From the NCBI RefSeq assembly GCF_022227765.1, contig NZ_JAJMLZ010000011.1, positions 1 to 64,000 on the forward strand: a stretch of DNA of 64,000 bases, in the 5' to 3' direction. Made by a program: the position numbers and the translations under genes. The notes under the pieces are model-generated. The model saw only the letters and a program-made list of their open reading frames with translations, was not told the origin of the DNA and ran no database searches. This document shows, piece after piece, positions 1 to 7,568 of the stretch (position 1 is the first letter of the stretch; each line of letters starts with the position of its first letter). Origin of the DNA: Ectothiorhodospira shaposhnikovii. Lineage in GTDB: Bacteria; Pseudomonadota; Gammaproteobacteria; Ectothiorhodospirales; Ectothiorhodospiraceae.

Positions 1-1233
1 TTCTCGAATGTACAAGATGAACCGAATGTTCAGTTTTCACCTGGCAGCATTGGCTCGGCCGTAAAGTGGGTCGGCGACGACATTGATTCTTACCGCGGCC
101 TTTTAGCCGACATTAATAATTCCTCTCGAAACTATCCTCTTGTGCTAGTTAGTCCCGATAACGAGGGAAAGTACACGGTAGAGCCCCAGCGACTGCAAAA
201 CATGTTGTTTGGGTTGGCGCAGGTTGTAGGTGTTGCCCAGAGATTTAACAGCTATGACATGGCGGATATCCTTGGGCGTGAATATTCTGCATGGGCTGGC
301 GCAATTAATATTATTCGCGTGCCGCACCGAGACGGCAGAGTTTTTACTCACCGAATTCTGCCTCGGGATATTCCCGTCGATTTGGACACGTCACACAAGA
401 AAGAGTGCCTGATTTTAGGGCGAGTTAGTCACAATACCAATATTCCAAGACAGCGAAATCGAATCAGGCCAGAGGGTGTAAGAAACCTTTCGGCCAAACT
501 TAGGCTGGAAAGGCGTATCGCTGAGCTGGCAGAAAAGCCTGATGATGCGCTGCGAGATGAGTTAGGGATGGTATATGAAGAGCTGTCCCGGCTCAGTGCT
601 GAGCTAGATCAAGAACAACAGCAAAAAGAGAGCTTAGAGTTTACTCTGCTAGAAAGTGAAGAAAAAATTCAAGATTTGGAAAAGCATATTAAGCAAACCG
701 CGTATATTAATAGCCAGAGAAGCGATGCTCCCGTGGATTTGGAAGAAGACGAGGAAGTCGTCAACGAACTAATCGGCCTTGCTGCAGATTCCAAAGGGCC
801 AACGCCGGAGGAAAGCTTAAACCTGTTAGCTAAGGTATATCCGCGGCGCCTGGTAGTCCTGCCGACTGCGATTGAAAGTGCAGCGGAGGTTAGCTCGTTT
901 GCACAGAACCGGCGACTCTTGGACATGCTTAACAGGCTCGTGACTGAGTATCTGCCTGCCTACATGCAAGGAGGCGACACAGCAGCACGCTCGACATTCA
1001 CTAATAATGAATTTTCCGCAAGAGAATCCGAGACAGTTACTAATAACAAACAATATTCTGCCTACCGAAAATTCGACTTTGATGGGCAAGAAATCGAAAT
1101 GCTGAAACATCTGAAGGTTGGCGTGGCCGACGACCCAACAGCGACGATACGTGTGCATTTTGAGGTCGACCAGGGCTCAAAACGTGTGGTCATAGGACAC
1201 TGTGGTAAACACCTCCCCCTGCCAGGGAGATAA
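1..1233 (+). CDS. Coiled-coil protein of unknown function, 5' end outside the window
   Basis: The reading frame is open from base 1, so the gene starts left of the window; the first start codon inside (GTG at 142) is probably internal. A middle section (about 490-730) is rich in Glu, Leu, Lys and Gln in a pattern typical of a coiled coil. The C-terminal part has a compact segment ending in VVIGHCGKHLPLPG. I see no catalytic motif and do not recognise the family. The base composition is clearly lower in GC than the core genes to the right. It lies 110 bases upstream of the TIR/P-loop gene on the same strand, so the two may form one transcription unit. A role as sensor or partner for the TIR protein is inference only. 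Confidence 0.65.
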   Translation, partial: FSNVQDEPNVQFSPGSIGSAVKWVGDDIDSYRGLLADINNSSRNYPLVLVSPDNEGKYTVEPQRLQNMLFGLAQVVGVAQRFNSYDMADILGREYSAWAGAINIIRVPHRDGRVFTHRILPRDIPVDLDTSHKKECLILGRVSHNTNIPRQRNRIRPEGVRNLSAKLRLERRIAELAEKPDDALRDELGMVYEELSRLSAELDQEQQQKESLEFTLLESEEKIQDLEKHIKQTAYINSQRSDAPVDLEEDEEVVNELIGLAADSKGPTPEESLNLLAKVYPRRLVVLPTAIESAAEVSSFAQNRRLLDMLNRLVTEYLPAYMQGGDTAARSTFTNNEFSARESETVTNNKQYSAYRKFDFDGQEIEMLKHLKVGVADDPTATIRVHFEVDQGSKRVVIGHCGKHLPLPGR

Positions 1234-1343
1234 GCCCTGTGCTGTTGCCGCCCAACAAAACGCTGTTGTCGGACAACTTTTCCGCCGCACAGCGGCTCCA
1301 AAATTGCCGCAAAGCTTTGCGTTCGGCGTCATAGGAAATGTAA

Positions 1344-2891
1344 ATGGAAACGCAACCCAATCAGCTCCAAGAGGTCTTCGTCCTTTCGGGCGTTCCGGAG
1401 CATACGTTTGTCCAGCCTGTCGAGTATCCGCGCCTGTTGGTTGCGCTGCGAACGGCTGGCCGAAGCATCGTCGTCGAGGGTCCTTCCGGCATTGGTAAGA
1501 CTACGGCAGTGATGAAAGCCATTTCAGAAGCCGGACTGGATGAAAAGATAATTTTATTGTCCGGTCGGAAGTCCGATGACGTCGCGTTCATCAAGGATCT
1601 GCCAAATCAGCTACCACTCGGCACCGTTCTGATTGATGACTTTCACCGCTTATCTGACGGTGCAAAAAGATCGATTGCCGATCTGATGAAGACTCTGGCT
1701 GACGAAAGTGCGGCGCATAGCAAGTTAGTAGTGCTAGGAATAACGAATGCTGGCCAATCATTGCTTGCCTTTGGCAAGGATTTAGCGAATCGGATTGAAG
1801 TTATCCCCTTTGAAGCCAATCCTCAGTTTAAGATCGAACAGTTGCTTCGCCAAGGAGAGGCAGCGTTGAATGTGGATATCAACATCGTTGACGAGATCTC
1901 CAAAGCTGCGCAGGGAAGTTTCTACATTGCGCAGATGCTTGCATATCACACTTGTTTAAGGAGCAATATTTTCGAGGAGCAGGCCGAAAGGTCCACTACT
2001 GCCGAAAGCTATGAGGCGGTGAAGAATCATGTAATGGAAGCTTTGTCGCGGACCTTTCACGATACTGCGATGGCATTCGCCCGTGGTTCCAAACTGCGCC
2101 GTGAAGGGCGTGCGCCCTATCTTCACCTGCTCTACTGGGTAAGCCTGAGCAACTCTTGGTCAATTAACGTTCACCGCGAGGCCGATCGCCACCCACAGCA
2201 AAGGGGCAGCGTTTCTCAAGTGGCAACTAAGGGATTCTTGCAAGAGTTGGTCGCCGCGTCCAAGGATATTCAGAGCGTTATTCATTATGATTCAACTAAT
2301 GCGACCTTAGTAGTGCAGGATCCCCAGTTCGTTTTCTACATTAGAAATCTCTCGTGGTCCAGATTTGCCCAGGAGATTGGATATATATCTATAGAATTTC
2401 CATCGCAATACGATTTCGCATTGTCGTTCGCAGGCTCCGACCGGGATATCGCAGAAGCGATCTTTAACGAGCTATCGGAGCGTGAACTTGAAGTATTTTA
2501 TGATAAAAATGAGCAGCATCGGATATTGGCAGAGGACGTCGAAGAGTACCTCGGGCCGATCTACGCCTCTGATGCAGCACTCGTAATCTGTATATTGGGG
2601 CCAGACTATCCAAAGAGAATATGGACTAAATTTGAGTCTAATCAGTTCAAGAGCCGTTTCAGCTCGGGTGAAGTTATCCCAATCGTTCTAAACACAGCAC
2701 CCGTCGGGGTGTTTGATGACGCGGCAAAGGTGGGACACTATGGGTGGAATCGAGAAAGAGACTTCGGGGAACAGGTACAGGAGCTTGCTGAGTTGTTAGT
2801 TGGCAAGTGTCGGGAGATTCGAGCGCGGCACGCAAATGATGCCGAATCGGGTAAGGGCAGGTGTTTAGCCCGCCCTCCCCACACCACCTAG
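1344..2891 (+). CDS. P-loop NTPase with C-terminal TIR domain (candidate defence effector), 3' end altered by a group II intron
   Basis: The N-terminal half is a P-loop NTPase: Walker A GPSGIGKTT at residues 46-54 and a Walker B-like VLIDD at about 95-99, followed by a helical region. The C-terminal part from about residue 356 is a TIR domain, starting YDFALSFAGSDRDIAEAIF. It contains WTKFE at 427-431, the W-x3-E arrangement in which bacterial NADase TIR domains carry their catalytic Glu. Proteins of this design often act in anti-phage immunity by depleting NAD+ after sensing infection; that is family knowledge, not shown here. ATG 1344 has AGGAA about 7 bases upstream. The last 14 residues, from Ser at 2847, are read from inside the antisense intron, so the native C-terminus has been replaced. 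The domains themselves look intact. Confidence 0.85.
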   Translation: METQPNQLQEVFVLSGVPEHTFVQPVEYPRLLVALRTAGRSIVVEGPSGIGKTTAVMKAISEAGLDEKIILLSGRKSDDVAFIKDLPNQLPLGTVLIDDFHRLSDGAKRSIADLMKTLADESAAHSKLVVLGITNAGQSLLAFGKDLANRIEVIPFEANPQFKIEQLLRQGEAALNVDINIVDEISKAAQGSFYIAQMLAYHTCLRSNIFEEQAERSTTAESYEAVKNHVMEALSRTFHDTAMAFARGSKLRREGRAPYLHLLYWVSLSNSWSINVHREADRHPQQRGSVSQVATKGFLQELVAASKDIQSVIHYDSTNATLVVQDPQFVFYIRNLSWSRFAQEIGYISIEFPSQYDFALSFAGSDRDIAEAIFNELSERELEVFYDKNEQHRILAEDVEEYLGPIYASDAALVICILGPDYPKRIWTKFESNQFKSRFSSGEVIPIVLNTAPVGVFDDAAKVGHYGWNRERDFGEQVQELAELLVGKCREIRARHANDAESGKGRCLARPPHTT

Positions 2892-2913
2892 CATGCGGGT
2901 CCGCACTAGGCGG
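2846..2913 (-). ncRNA. Group II intron domains V and VI
   Basis: On the minus strand, bases 2913-2884 fold into a domain V-like hairpin: an outer 8-bp helix (CCGCCTAG with CTAGGTGG), a two-base TG bulge on the 3' side, an inner TGCG/CGCA helix and a GACC loop. The following GC-rich stem down to 2846 is a domain VI candidate with an unpaired A near its 3' base. This catalytic core is what supports calling a ribozyme intron and not just a stray reverse transcriptase gene. Confidence 0.75.
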
Positions 2914-3003
2914 TTCATAAGAAGGGAGCACACGACGATTTCAGGTATAACCATGCGCCTTCATCCATTGATCGCGGATGCTGATCAAGCCTTGGCATTG
3001 CAG

Positions 3004-4296
3004 CTAGTCATTGGTCATCCCGGTCTGGGTGCCGAGGGATCGGGACAGGTGCCAGTAGCTTTTGGAGCTCATGCCTGTCCAGATGGCGGCGCGTTTTGGC
3101 GTTCCCAGGGCCAGCAGGTGGCGGATACGGTTTCGCACCCCGCGCCACTGTTTCCAGTAGCACATGCGGATACGTCGTCGCAGCCAGTGGTCCAGCTCGG
3201 GAATGGGCCGATAGTAGTCCGAGATGCCGAAGTAGCCCATCCAACCACGGACATATTCCGTCAGCGTCTTGAGCCGGTGATCCATGGACACGCCCCAGCT
3301 CCGGCCGGTGAGCTTTCGCAGCCGGTGACGGAAGTCCTGATAGGCGCGCTCGGACCATCGCAGCTTGGTTCCCCGGAAGGTGAATCCCAGGAATTGGCAG
3401 TCGTTGGTCCTGACCACGCGGCTCTTGTGCGGATTGACCACCAGCTTGAGGGTGCCGGTCAGGAAGCGAGACACGCTCGCCATGACTCGTTCCCCGGCGC
3501 GGTGGCTCCGCACGAGGATCAGCAGGTCGTCCGCATACCGGACGAACCGATGCCCTCGCGCTTCCAGTTCCTTGTCCAGGTCATCCAGAAGGATATTGGC
3601 CAGCAAGGGCGACAGGGGACCACCCTGGGGTGTCCCGATCACCGTTGCCTCAAGAGTATCCCCGACCCGCACACCCGCCCGCAGATACTCGCCGATCAAC
3701 GCCAGCAGCCGTTTATCGCGCACCTTGCGGCCCACTCGGGCCATCAGGATGTCGTGCTGGACCGTGTCGAAGAACTTCGCCAGGTCAAGGTCGACGGCGA
3801 TGCGGTAGCCATCAGTGATATGGGTTTGTATCCGTCTCAGTGCTCCATGGGCGGAGCGTCCGGGTCGGAAGCCGAAACTCGAATCCGAGAATCCTGGATC
3901 GAAGATCGGCCCCAGAGCTTGCGCCATGGCCTGTTGAATGACCCGATCCGTCACCGTCGGGATGCCAAGCAGTCGCTCGCCCCCATCGGGTTTGGGAAGG
4001 GTCACTCGTCGCACCGGTTGTGGCCGGTAGGTGCCATCACGCAAGGCTTGGCGGATGACCGGAAGGTTCGAACGCGCGAACTCAGGGAAGTCCTCGATGT
4101 GCATCCCATCGACACCGGGGGCGCCCCTGTTGGCTTTCACCCGCTTCCATGCCTGTCGCATGTTCTCGCTTGCCAGCACCCGCTCCATCAGGTCGTCGTG
4201 CAAGGCTGGCTGCGTGGTATCACGCCGCGACGCGTCTCCCCCGGACGGGTTCGACGACGCGTGCGAGCAATCCACGGCTCCGCCTTGTCTTCTCAT
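3004..4296 (-). CDS. ltrA: Group II intron reverse transcriptase/maturase, truncated by an amber codon
   Basis: Intron-encoded protein that helps splicing and reverse transcribes the intron during mobility. The reverse transcriptase domain has the catalytic FVRYADDLLIL motif, the GTPQGGPLSPLL block and FGFRPGRSAHGAL; the C-terminal part is a group II maturase domain (WMGYFGISDYY). I prefer ATG 4296, which has GAAGGG upstream, over the longer frame to 4581, whose extra N-terminus is repetitive. The frame stops at TAG 3006-3004 just after TGMTND. In this family the next residues are normally WL..QGL, and the sequence continues in frame as LQCQGLISIRDQWMKAHGYT to TGA at 2943-2941, so a TGG to TAG change has removed about 21 residues. 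No endonuclease domain is visible. Maturase activity may be reduced. Confidence 0.88.
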   Translation of the reverse strand: MRRQGGAVDCSHASSNPSGGDASRRDTTQPALHDDLMERVLASENMRQAWKRVKANRGAPGVDGMHIEDFPEFARSNLPVIRQALRDGTYRPQPVRRVTLPKPDGGERLLGIPTVTDRVIQQAMAQALGPIFDPGFSDSSFGFRPGRSAHGALRRIQTHITDGYRIAVDLDLAKFFDTVQHDILMARVGRKVRDKRLLALIGEYLRAGVRVGDTLEATVIGTPQGGPLSPLLANILLDDLDKELEARGHRFVRYADDLLILVRSHRAGERVMASVSRFLTGTLKLVVNPHKSRVVRTNDCQFLGFTFRGTKLRWSERAYQDFRHRLRKLTGRSWGVSMDHRLKTLTEYVRGWMGYFGISDYYRPIPELDHWLRRRIRMCYWKQWRGVRNRIRHLLALGTPKRAAIWTGMSSKSYWHLSRSLGTQTGMTND

Positions 4297-4406
4297 GTTC
4301 GGCCCTTCACCGCGAGGCCCGTCCACGGGCGTGCGATGACTATGGCCTCGGCTGACCTCTGCTCCGTCACGTCGAACGTTGCCGTTGGACGCGCTGCCCG
4401 GGTCGC

Positions 4407-4550
4407 GGTAGGGTCCGGTGGGATGCCCAGTCCTTTCGGGCTGGCCCTCAGTCCGGCTCCCATGGCGACCACAGCCATGGTAGGGTTCGATGGCGTATCC
4501 AGTCCTTTCGGACTGGGCCTCAGTTCGACTCCCATGGCGGCACGGGCCGC
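4407..4550. repeat. 72-bp tandem duplication inside the intron
   Basis: Two adjacent 72-bp units (4407-4478 and 4479-4550) share long matching stretches such as CCAGTCCTTTCGG and CTCCCATGGCG and differ at scattered positions. They lie between the conserved 5' intron RNA and the maturase start. Because 72 is a multiple of three, the repeat is also visible in the extended maturase frame as two copies of a RHGSRTE-type peptide. It may be a duplicated RNA stem. Confidence 0.75.
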
Positions 4551-4849
4551 ATGCGGAACAGATCTCCCCGGATAAGGACATGAACTTTCAGTGCACAACC
4601 GCCGCATTTACCCTATCCCCTGCACCTGATGGGCTTTGTCACCTTGTGCTGACTCGCCCGGGGACTGAGCCTTCTATGCGGTTTCTGTCCGTCGGCTCGC
4701 ACTTTTGCGCTCGGGCTTCCTCCAGACAGACCCTCACGGGGCCGCCCTTGCCGTCGGCTAGTAGTTACGTTGGTCCACAGTGTGGACATCACAGGTACTC
4801 CTACAGGGGACTTTCACCCCATCAGTTCATGCCCATGCCGGGCGTACAC

Positions 4850-4992
4850 AAGTCGTAGCAGTTCGTGCCTGCGGCACCGGACACTCACTTCGTTCGTGCC
4901 GCTGTGCTCGGGCGTTCGGCAAGTAGAAGGGCGGTCAGGTGCAAAGCCAGAAAAGCAGTAAACTTATTAGAGTTCTCTGTGGAGTAGGTGCC
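4850..4992. other. Right flank of the intron and leader of the toxin-antitoxin pair
   Basis: This is the sequence that was joined to the 3' end of the TIR gene before the intron arrived. It contains a small perfect hairpin, GTGCC-TGC-GGCAC, at 4865-4877, and TGCCGAA (2840-2846, left flank) is repeated in inverted form as TTCGGCA at 4915-4921. No gene is evident. AT-rich sequence at 4960-4980 could hold the antitoxin promoter, but no clear -35/-10 pair was found. Confidence 0.5.
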
Positions 4993-5214
4993 ATGAAAAC
5001 AGAAGACTTGTTGCGAGAAATCGAATCACTACCTGTGGAGGAGCGTGCGCGGGTAGCCGACTCGGTGCTCAAGAGCCTGAATCCACCGGAGTCGGAAATC
5101 GACAAGAAGTGGGCGGAAGTAGCCAAGCGACGGTTGGATGAGATCCGTTCAGGTACGATCAAGCCGGTACCTGGAGAGGAGGTCTTTGAAGAGATCTGGA
5201 AGCGGTTCTCGTGA
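4993..5214 (+). CDS. Antitoxin of the addiction-module (Unstab_antitox/TIGR02574) type
   Basis: A 73-residue acidic helical protein starting MKTEDLLREIESLPVEER and ending EEIWKRF, matching the family of short antitoxins that precede ParE/RelE-like toxins. ATG 4993 is preceded by GGAG; the frame is open further upstream, but that extension looks unnatural. Its stop overlaps the toxin start, so the two are translationally coupled. The antitoxin normally wraps the toxin and represses the operon. Confidence 0.85.
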   Translation: MKTEDLLREIESLPVEERARVADSVLKSLNPPESEIDKKWAEVAKRRLDEIRSGTIKPVPGEEVFEEIWKRFS

Positions 5215-5510
5215 TGAGGTTCTCGTTCCATCCAGAAGCTCGGGAGGAGTTTCGACTCGCAATTGATTATTACGAGGAGCGAGAAACGACACTTGGGTAC
5301 CAATTCGCGGCCGAGGTATATGCGGCGATAGAGCGAACCTCAGAACATCCCAATATGTGGCCTTTTATTGAAGAAGGCATTCGCCGGTGTCTTGTCCGCC
5401 GATTCCCGTATGGAGTCATTTACCATCACGACGTAAGCGGCAACGAATTGGTGATCCTGGCGGTAATGCACCTCCATCGCGAGCCGTACTACTGGGCCCA
5501 TCGAAAGTAA
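5214..5510 (+). CDS. ParE/RelE-family toxin
   Basis: A 98-residue protein with the RelE/ParE fold pattern: FSFHPEAREEFRLAIDYYE at the start and a C-terminal LVRRFPYGVIYHHD...ILAVMHLHREP block. Members either poison DNA gyrase or cleave mRNA; the sequence alone does not decide which. ATG 5214 overlaps the antitoxin stop by one base; GTG 5211 would add one residue. The pair appears intact and could stabilise this accessory region. Confidence 0.85.
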   Translation: MRFSFHPEAREEFRLAIDYYEERETTLGYQFAAEVYAAIERTSEHPNMWPFIEEGIRRCLVRRFPYGVIYHHDVSGNELVILAVMHLHREPYYWAHRK

Positions 5511-5557
5511 TGCCGAACGGCGGCTGTCAATGAAGTTGTCGCCTGAGAGCACATCAG

Positions 5558-5728
5558 TTATGCAGCCATTTTCAGTGGCTGATCTTGAGCAACGCGCTCA
5601 GGATTCATGGTGACGGTATCGACATGCGACCAGTTACGAGTCTTTCCACTCCAGCGCTCCGGGCGAAGCTGTCGGGCTCTTTGGAATTGTTGATGACGGC
5701 GTACCAGGATCGCCTTGTCCTCCGCGAC
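5558..5728 (-). pseudogene. Transposase C-terminal remnant (IS3-like)
   Basis: On the minus strand a frame of about 56 codons reads EDKAILVRRHQQFQRARQ, then LRPERWSGKTRNW, and ends NPERVAQDQPLKMAA followed by TAA at 5560-5558. The PERWSG-TRNW and LNPE-type ending resembles the tail of IS3-family OrfB transposases. An in-frame stop lies just upstream and no integrase core is present, so this is a decayed fragment. Family assignment is from memory of the motif and is tentative. Confidence 0.55.
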
Positions 5729-5804
5729 AGGTTATCCCTCGGCGGAGGACCGGCCAAGCCGGGGCTATGGCACACTACGGACTGATCTCCACCCAGGACG
5801 CCGC

Positions 5805-6734
5805 ATGGTCAACCACCACGACACGGGCTACAAGGAACTGTTCAGCTACCCGGAGCTGGTTCGCCAGCTGATCGAGGGGTTTGCCCCGCCGGAAGTGTCG
5901 GGGATGATGGATTTCTCCACCCTGACGGACCACAGTGGCAACTACATCACGCCGCTGTTCAATGAAAAATTCGAAGACAAGGTCTGGTCGGTGGAAGTGA
6001 ACTGGGAGGGCATCAGGCAGCGGGTATTCGTGTACCTGCTGCTGGAATTCCAGTCCACGGTGGATCATCGCCTGCCGATCCGGATGTTGCATTACGTGGC
6101 CTGCTTCTACGACCACCTGATCAAGACGAAGGTCACGACGGCCCGCAAGGGGATGCCGCCGATCTTTCCGGTGGTACTGTACAACGGCTCGAAGCGCTGG
6201 ACGGCGAAGGCGGACATTTACCGGATGATCCGGCCGGAACCGCCGGTTTTCCTGCGGGTCTATCAGCCTCACCTGCGCTACTATCTGGTGAACGAATCGG
6301 CCTTCACCGAGGACGAGCTGGCGGAGCGGGATACGCCGCTGAGCGGGATTTTCGAGGTGGAGAAGGCGTCGAAGGACGTGGAGGCCCTGCAGGGCGCGGT
6401 GAAACGGCTGGCGGCGCGCATCCGGGCACACCCGGAGAAGGCCCGGCTGGACGAGGTGATCACCCGTTGGCTCAAGCGTCACCTCAGGCGGCTGGGTGCC
6501 GAGGCGGAGCAGGCGCTGGAACAGATCAACAGTTTGGTGGAGGACAATGCGATGCTGGCGGAAAATCTTCAGACGTGGGCGGAGAAGGAGCGACAGAAGG
6601 GGCGTCAGGAAGGCCAGCGTCTGGCGGCCATCAACCTGCTCAAGCTGGATCTGCTCACAGACGAGCAGATCGCCCAGACCACGGGCCTGCCCCTGGACGA
6701 GGTGAAAGTGCTGAGGTCAGACCGATCCCACTGA
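5805..6734 (+). CDS. Rpn-family recombination-promoting nuclease (PD-(D/E)XK, YhgA-like)
   Basis: A 309-residue protein beginning MVNHHDTGYKELFSYPELV, the typical opening of the Rpn/YhgA transposase-like nuclease family. The active-site strand is visible as VFVYLLLEFQS (E-x-Q version of the PD-(D/E)XK motif), followed by the conserved FPVVLYNGSKRW. The C-terminal third is helical and charged and ends in a segment (LLTDEQIAQTTGLPLDEV) seen in many members. E. coli homologues are DNA endonucleases that raise recA-independent recombination. ATG 5805 is chosen because the family homology begins there; the upstream extension to 5715 has none. It stands alone between transposon debris and the vapBC remnant. 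Confidence 0.85.
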   Translation: MVNHHDTGYKELFSYPELVRQLIEGFAPPEVSGMMDFSTLTDHSGNYITPLFNEKFEDKVWSVEVNWEGIRQRVFVYLLLEFQSTVDHRLPIRMLHYVACFYDHLIKTKVTTARKGMPPIFPVVLYNGSKRWTAKADIYRMIRPEPPVFLRVYQPHLRYYLVNESAFTEDELAERDTPLSGIFEVEKASKDVEALQGAVKRLAARIRAHPEKARLDEVITRWLKRHLRRLGAEAEQALEQINSLVEDNAMLAENLQTWAEKERQKGRQEGQRLAAINLLKLDLLTDEQIAQTTGLPLDEVKVLRSDRSH

Positions 6735-6978
6735 AGGAAATGGCCGTGCTGGTGAAGCACTGCCATCCTCCTCCGGCACCTTCTCTAGCCCGGGTGCCGT
6801 CTCGAAGCGGTCCCCATGACGGGTCTGCAGTTCGTTCAGGCGCTTTGCCGCCGCTTTCGGTCCCGGCGAGCGTCAGCGAGAGGGAGGGGAGGATGTCAAC
6901 TGTCAGTCAACTTCGCGTCTGCGGCGCTGGACGGCTTACACTACGCTCCGCTCCGTTGTAGCCTCGGTTATTGAGGCG

Positions 6979-7375
6979 TTACGTTTCCGGCAGCGCTGAG
7001 ACCAAGCCGAGATGATCAGCAAAAGGAATGAAATCGCGGTCAGTGAAAAGCAAGGGCAACTTCTGCTTAATGCAGTAGGTCGCAATAATCACGTCCGTAG
7101 TTTTTCGGATAGTTATTCCTTTTTTGCGCAGTGCTCGGTAATTCTCTGCGCACTTCTCGGGCATGTCTTTTCCAAACATTTCAAGCGGGTCCAGCGTCAT
7201 TAGGCTTTGTTTGGTCGTGCGGTATTCCCGGTCGTCCCGGATTCCCTGAAGAATTTCCAGAAATATCAAATCCCCCATGGCAACGACGCCCTCAACAATA
7301 GCAGCTAAAGAGCATCGGTATGCCGGCTCTGAGCGCCGTTAAGGTAGTCGATCCAGACACTGGTATCGACCAATA
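6979..7375 (-). pseudogene. vapC: VapC-type PIN-domain toxin, frameshifted
   Basis: The minus strand first encodes ILVDTSVWIDYLNG (PIN domain start with the first catalytic Asp) up to HTDAL, then hits TAG at about 7309-7307. One base further in frame the protein resumes as LAAIVEGVVAMGDLIFLEI and runs to the stop at 6979, including DVIIATYCI and LLFTDRDF. A single missing T in CTTTAG (normally CTTTTAG) explains the break. In addition no ATG precedes ILVDTS (ATA-ATA-TTG), so the start is also poor. VapC toxins are RNases inhibited by VapB. The first half would stop after about 23 residues, so the toxin is almost surely inactive, unless the lost base is a sequencing error. Confidence 0.8.
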
Positions 7376-7498
7376 TTATTTGCCGCCTCGCATTTCGTCG
7401 AGGTCGCCTTCCCACTTGATTCGACCCCGGAGCTTGCGAATTTCCTGCTGCTGGCTACGTCGCACCAGAAGCTTAAGCCCTTGTTCTACCAAATAGCG
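7376..7498 (-). pseudogene. vapB: VapB-type antitoxin, C-terminal fragment cut by the IS element
   Basis: Forty codons read RYLVEQGLKLLVRRSQQQEI and continue to WEGDLDEMRGGK then TAA at 7378-7376. This is the C-terminal part of VapB antitoxins, whose N-terminal DNA-binding part (about 23 residues) should lie to the right on this strand. It is missing because the IS200/IS605 element begins at about 7499. I searched the sequence beyond the other end of the element (9305-9480) and found no N-terminal piece, so further loss has occurred. The stop lies directly next to the vapC start region, the usual vapBC arrangement. Confidence 0.75.
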
Positions 7499-7516
7499 CC
7501 GCAGTGCTCCGCCTAT

Positions 7517-7531
7517 AGCCGCTCAGCGGCT
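7517..7531. repeat. Left-end subterminal hairpin of the IS element
   Basis: A perfect 6-bp stem, AGCCGC and GCGGCT around a TCA loop, lies between the vapB fragment and tnpA. In IS200/IS605 elements TnpA recognises such an imperfect or perfect subterminal hairpin in single-stranded DNA. Confidence 0.6.
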
Positions 7532-7568
7532 TAGGGGGTGGTGAAGCGGCGCATGGCGCGTAGCGCCA

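Larger units (their letters stand above)
2846..4849 (-). mobile_element. Group II intron, about 2.0 kb, antisense to the TIR gene
   Basis: Reading the minus strand, the element begins GTGTACGCCCGGCATGGGC at 4849 (a GUGYG-like 5' end). It carries a maturase gene and ends with a domain V hairpin, a domain VI stem and the 3' end TTACCCGAT at about 2846. The A seven bases from that end is a plausible branch point. Both boundaries are inferred from these consensus ends and could be off by a base, because short A runs lie at both junctions. The target is the very 3' end of the TIR gene; since the intron points the opposite way, it cannot be spliced from the TIR messenger. Confidence 0.85.

Noticed and set aside
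4407-4550. Repeat considered as a CRISPR-like array
   Set aside because: Only two adjacent, diverged 72-base units without spacers; it is a tandem duplication in the intron.
2893-4575. Plus-strand 560-codon frame across the intron maturase
   Set aside because: Antisense to a reverse transcriptase with YADD and maturase motifs; no domain of its own.
4850-4930. Possible integron attC site at the intron's right flank
   Set aside because: There are inverted-repeat fragments, but no GTTRRRY/RYYYAAC core pair and no integrase in view.
6735-6978. Intergenic stretch after rpn checked for a gene or RNA
   Set aside because: No start with a ribosome-binding site, no hairpin with T-run and no family motif was found.
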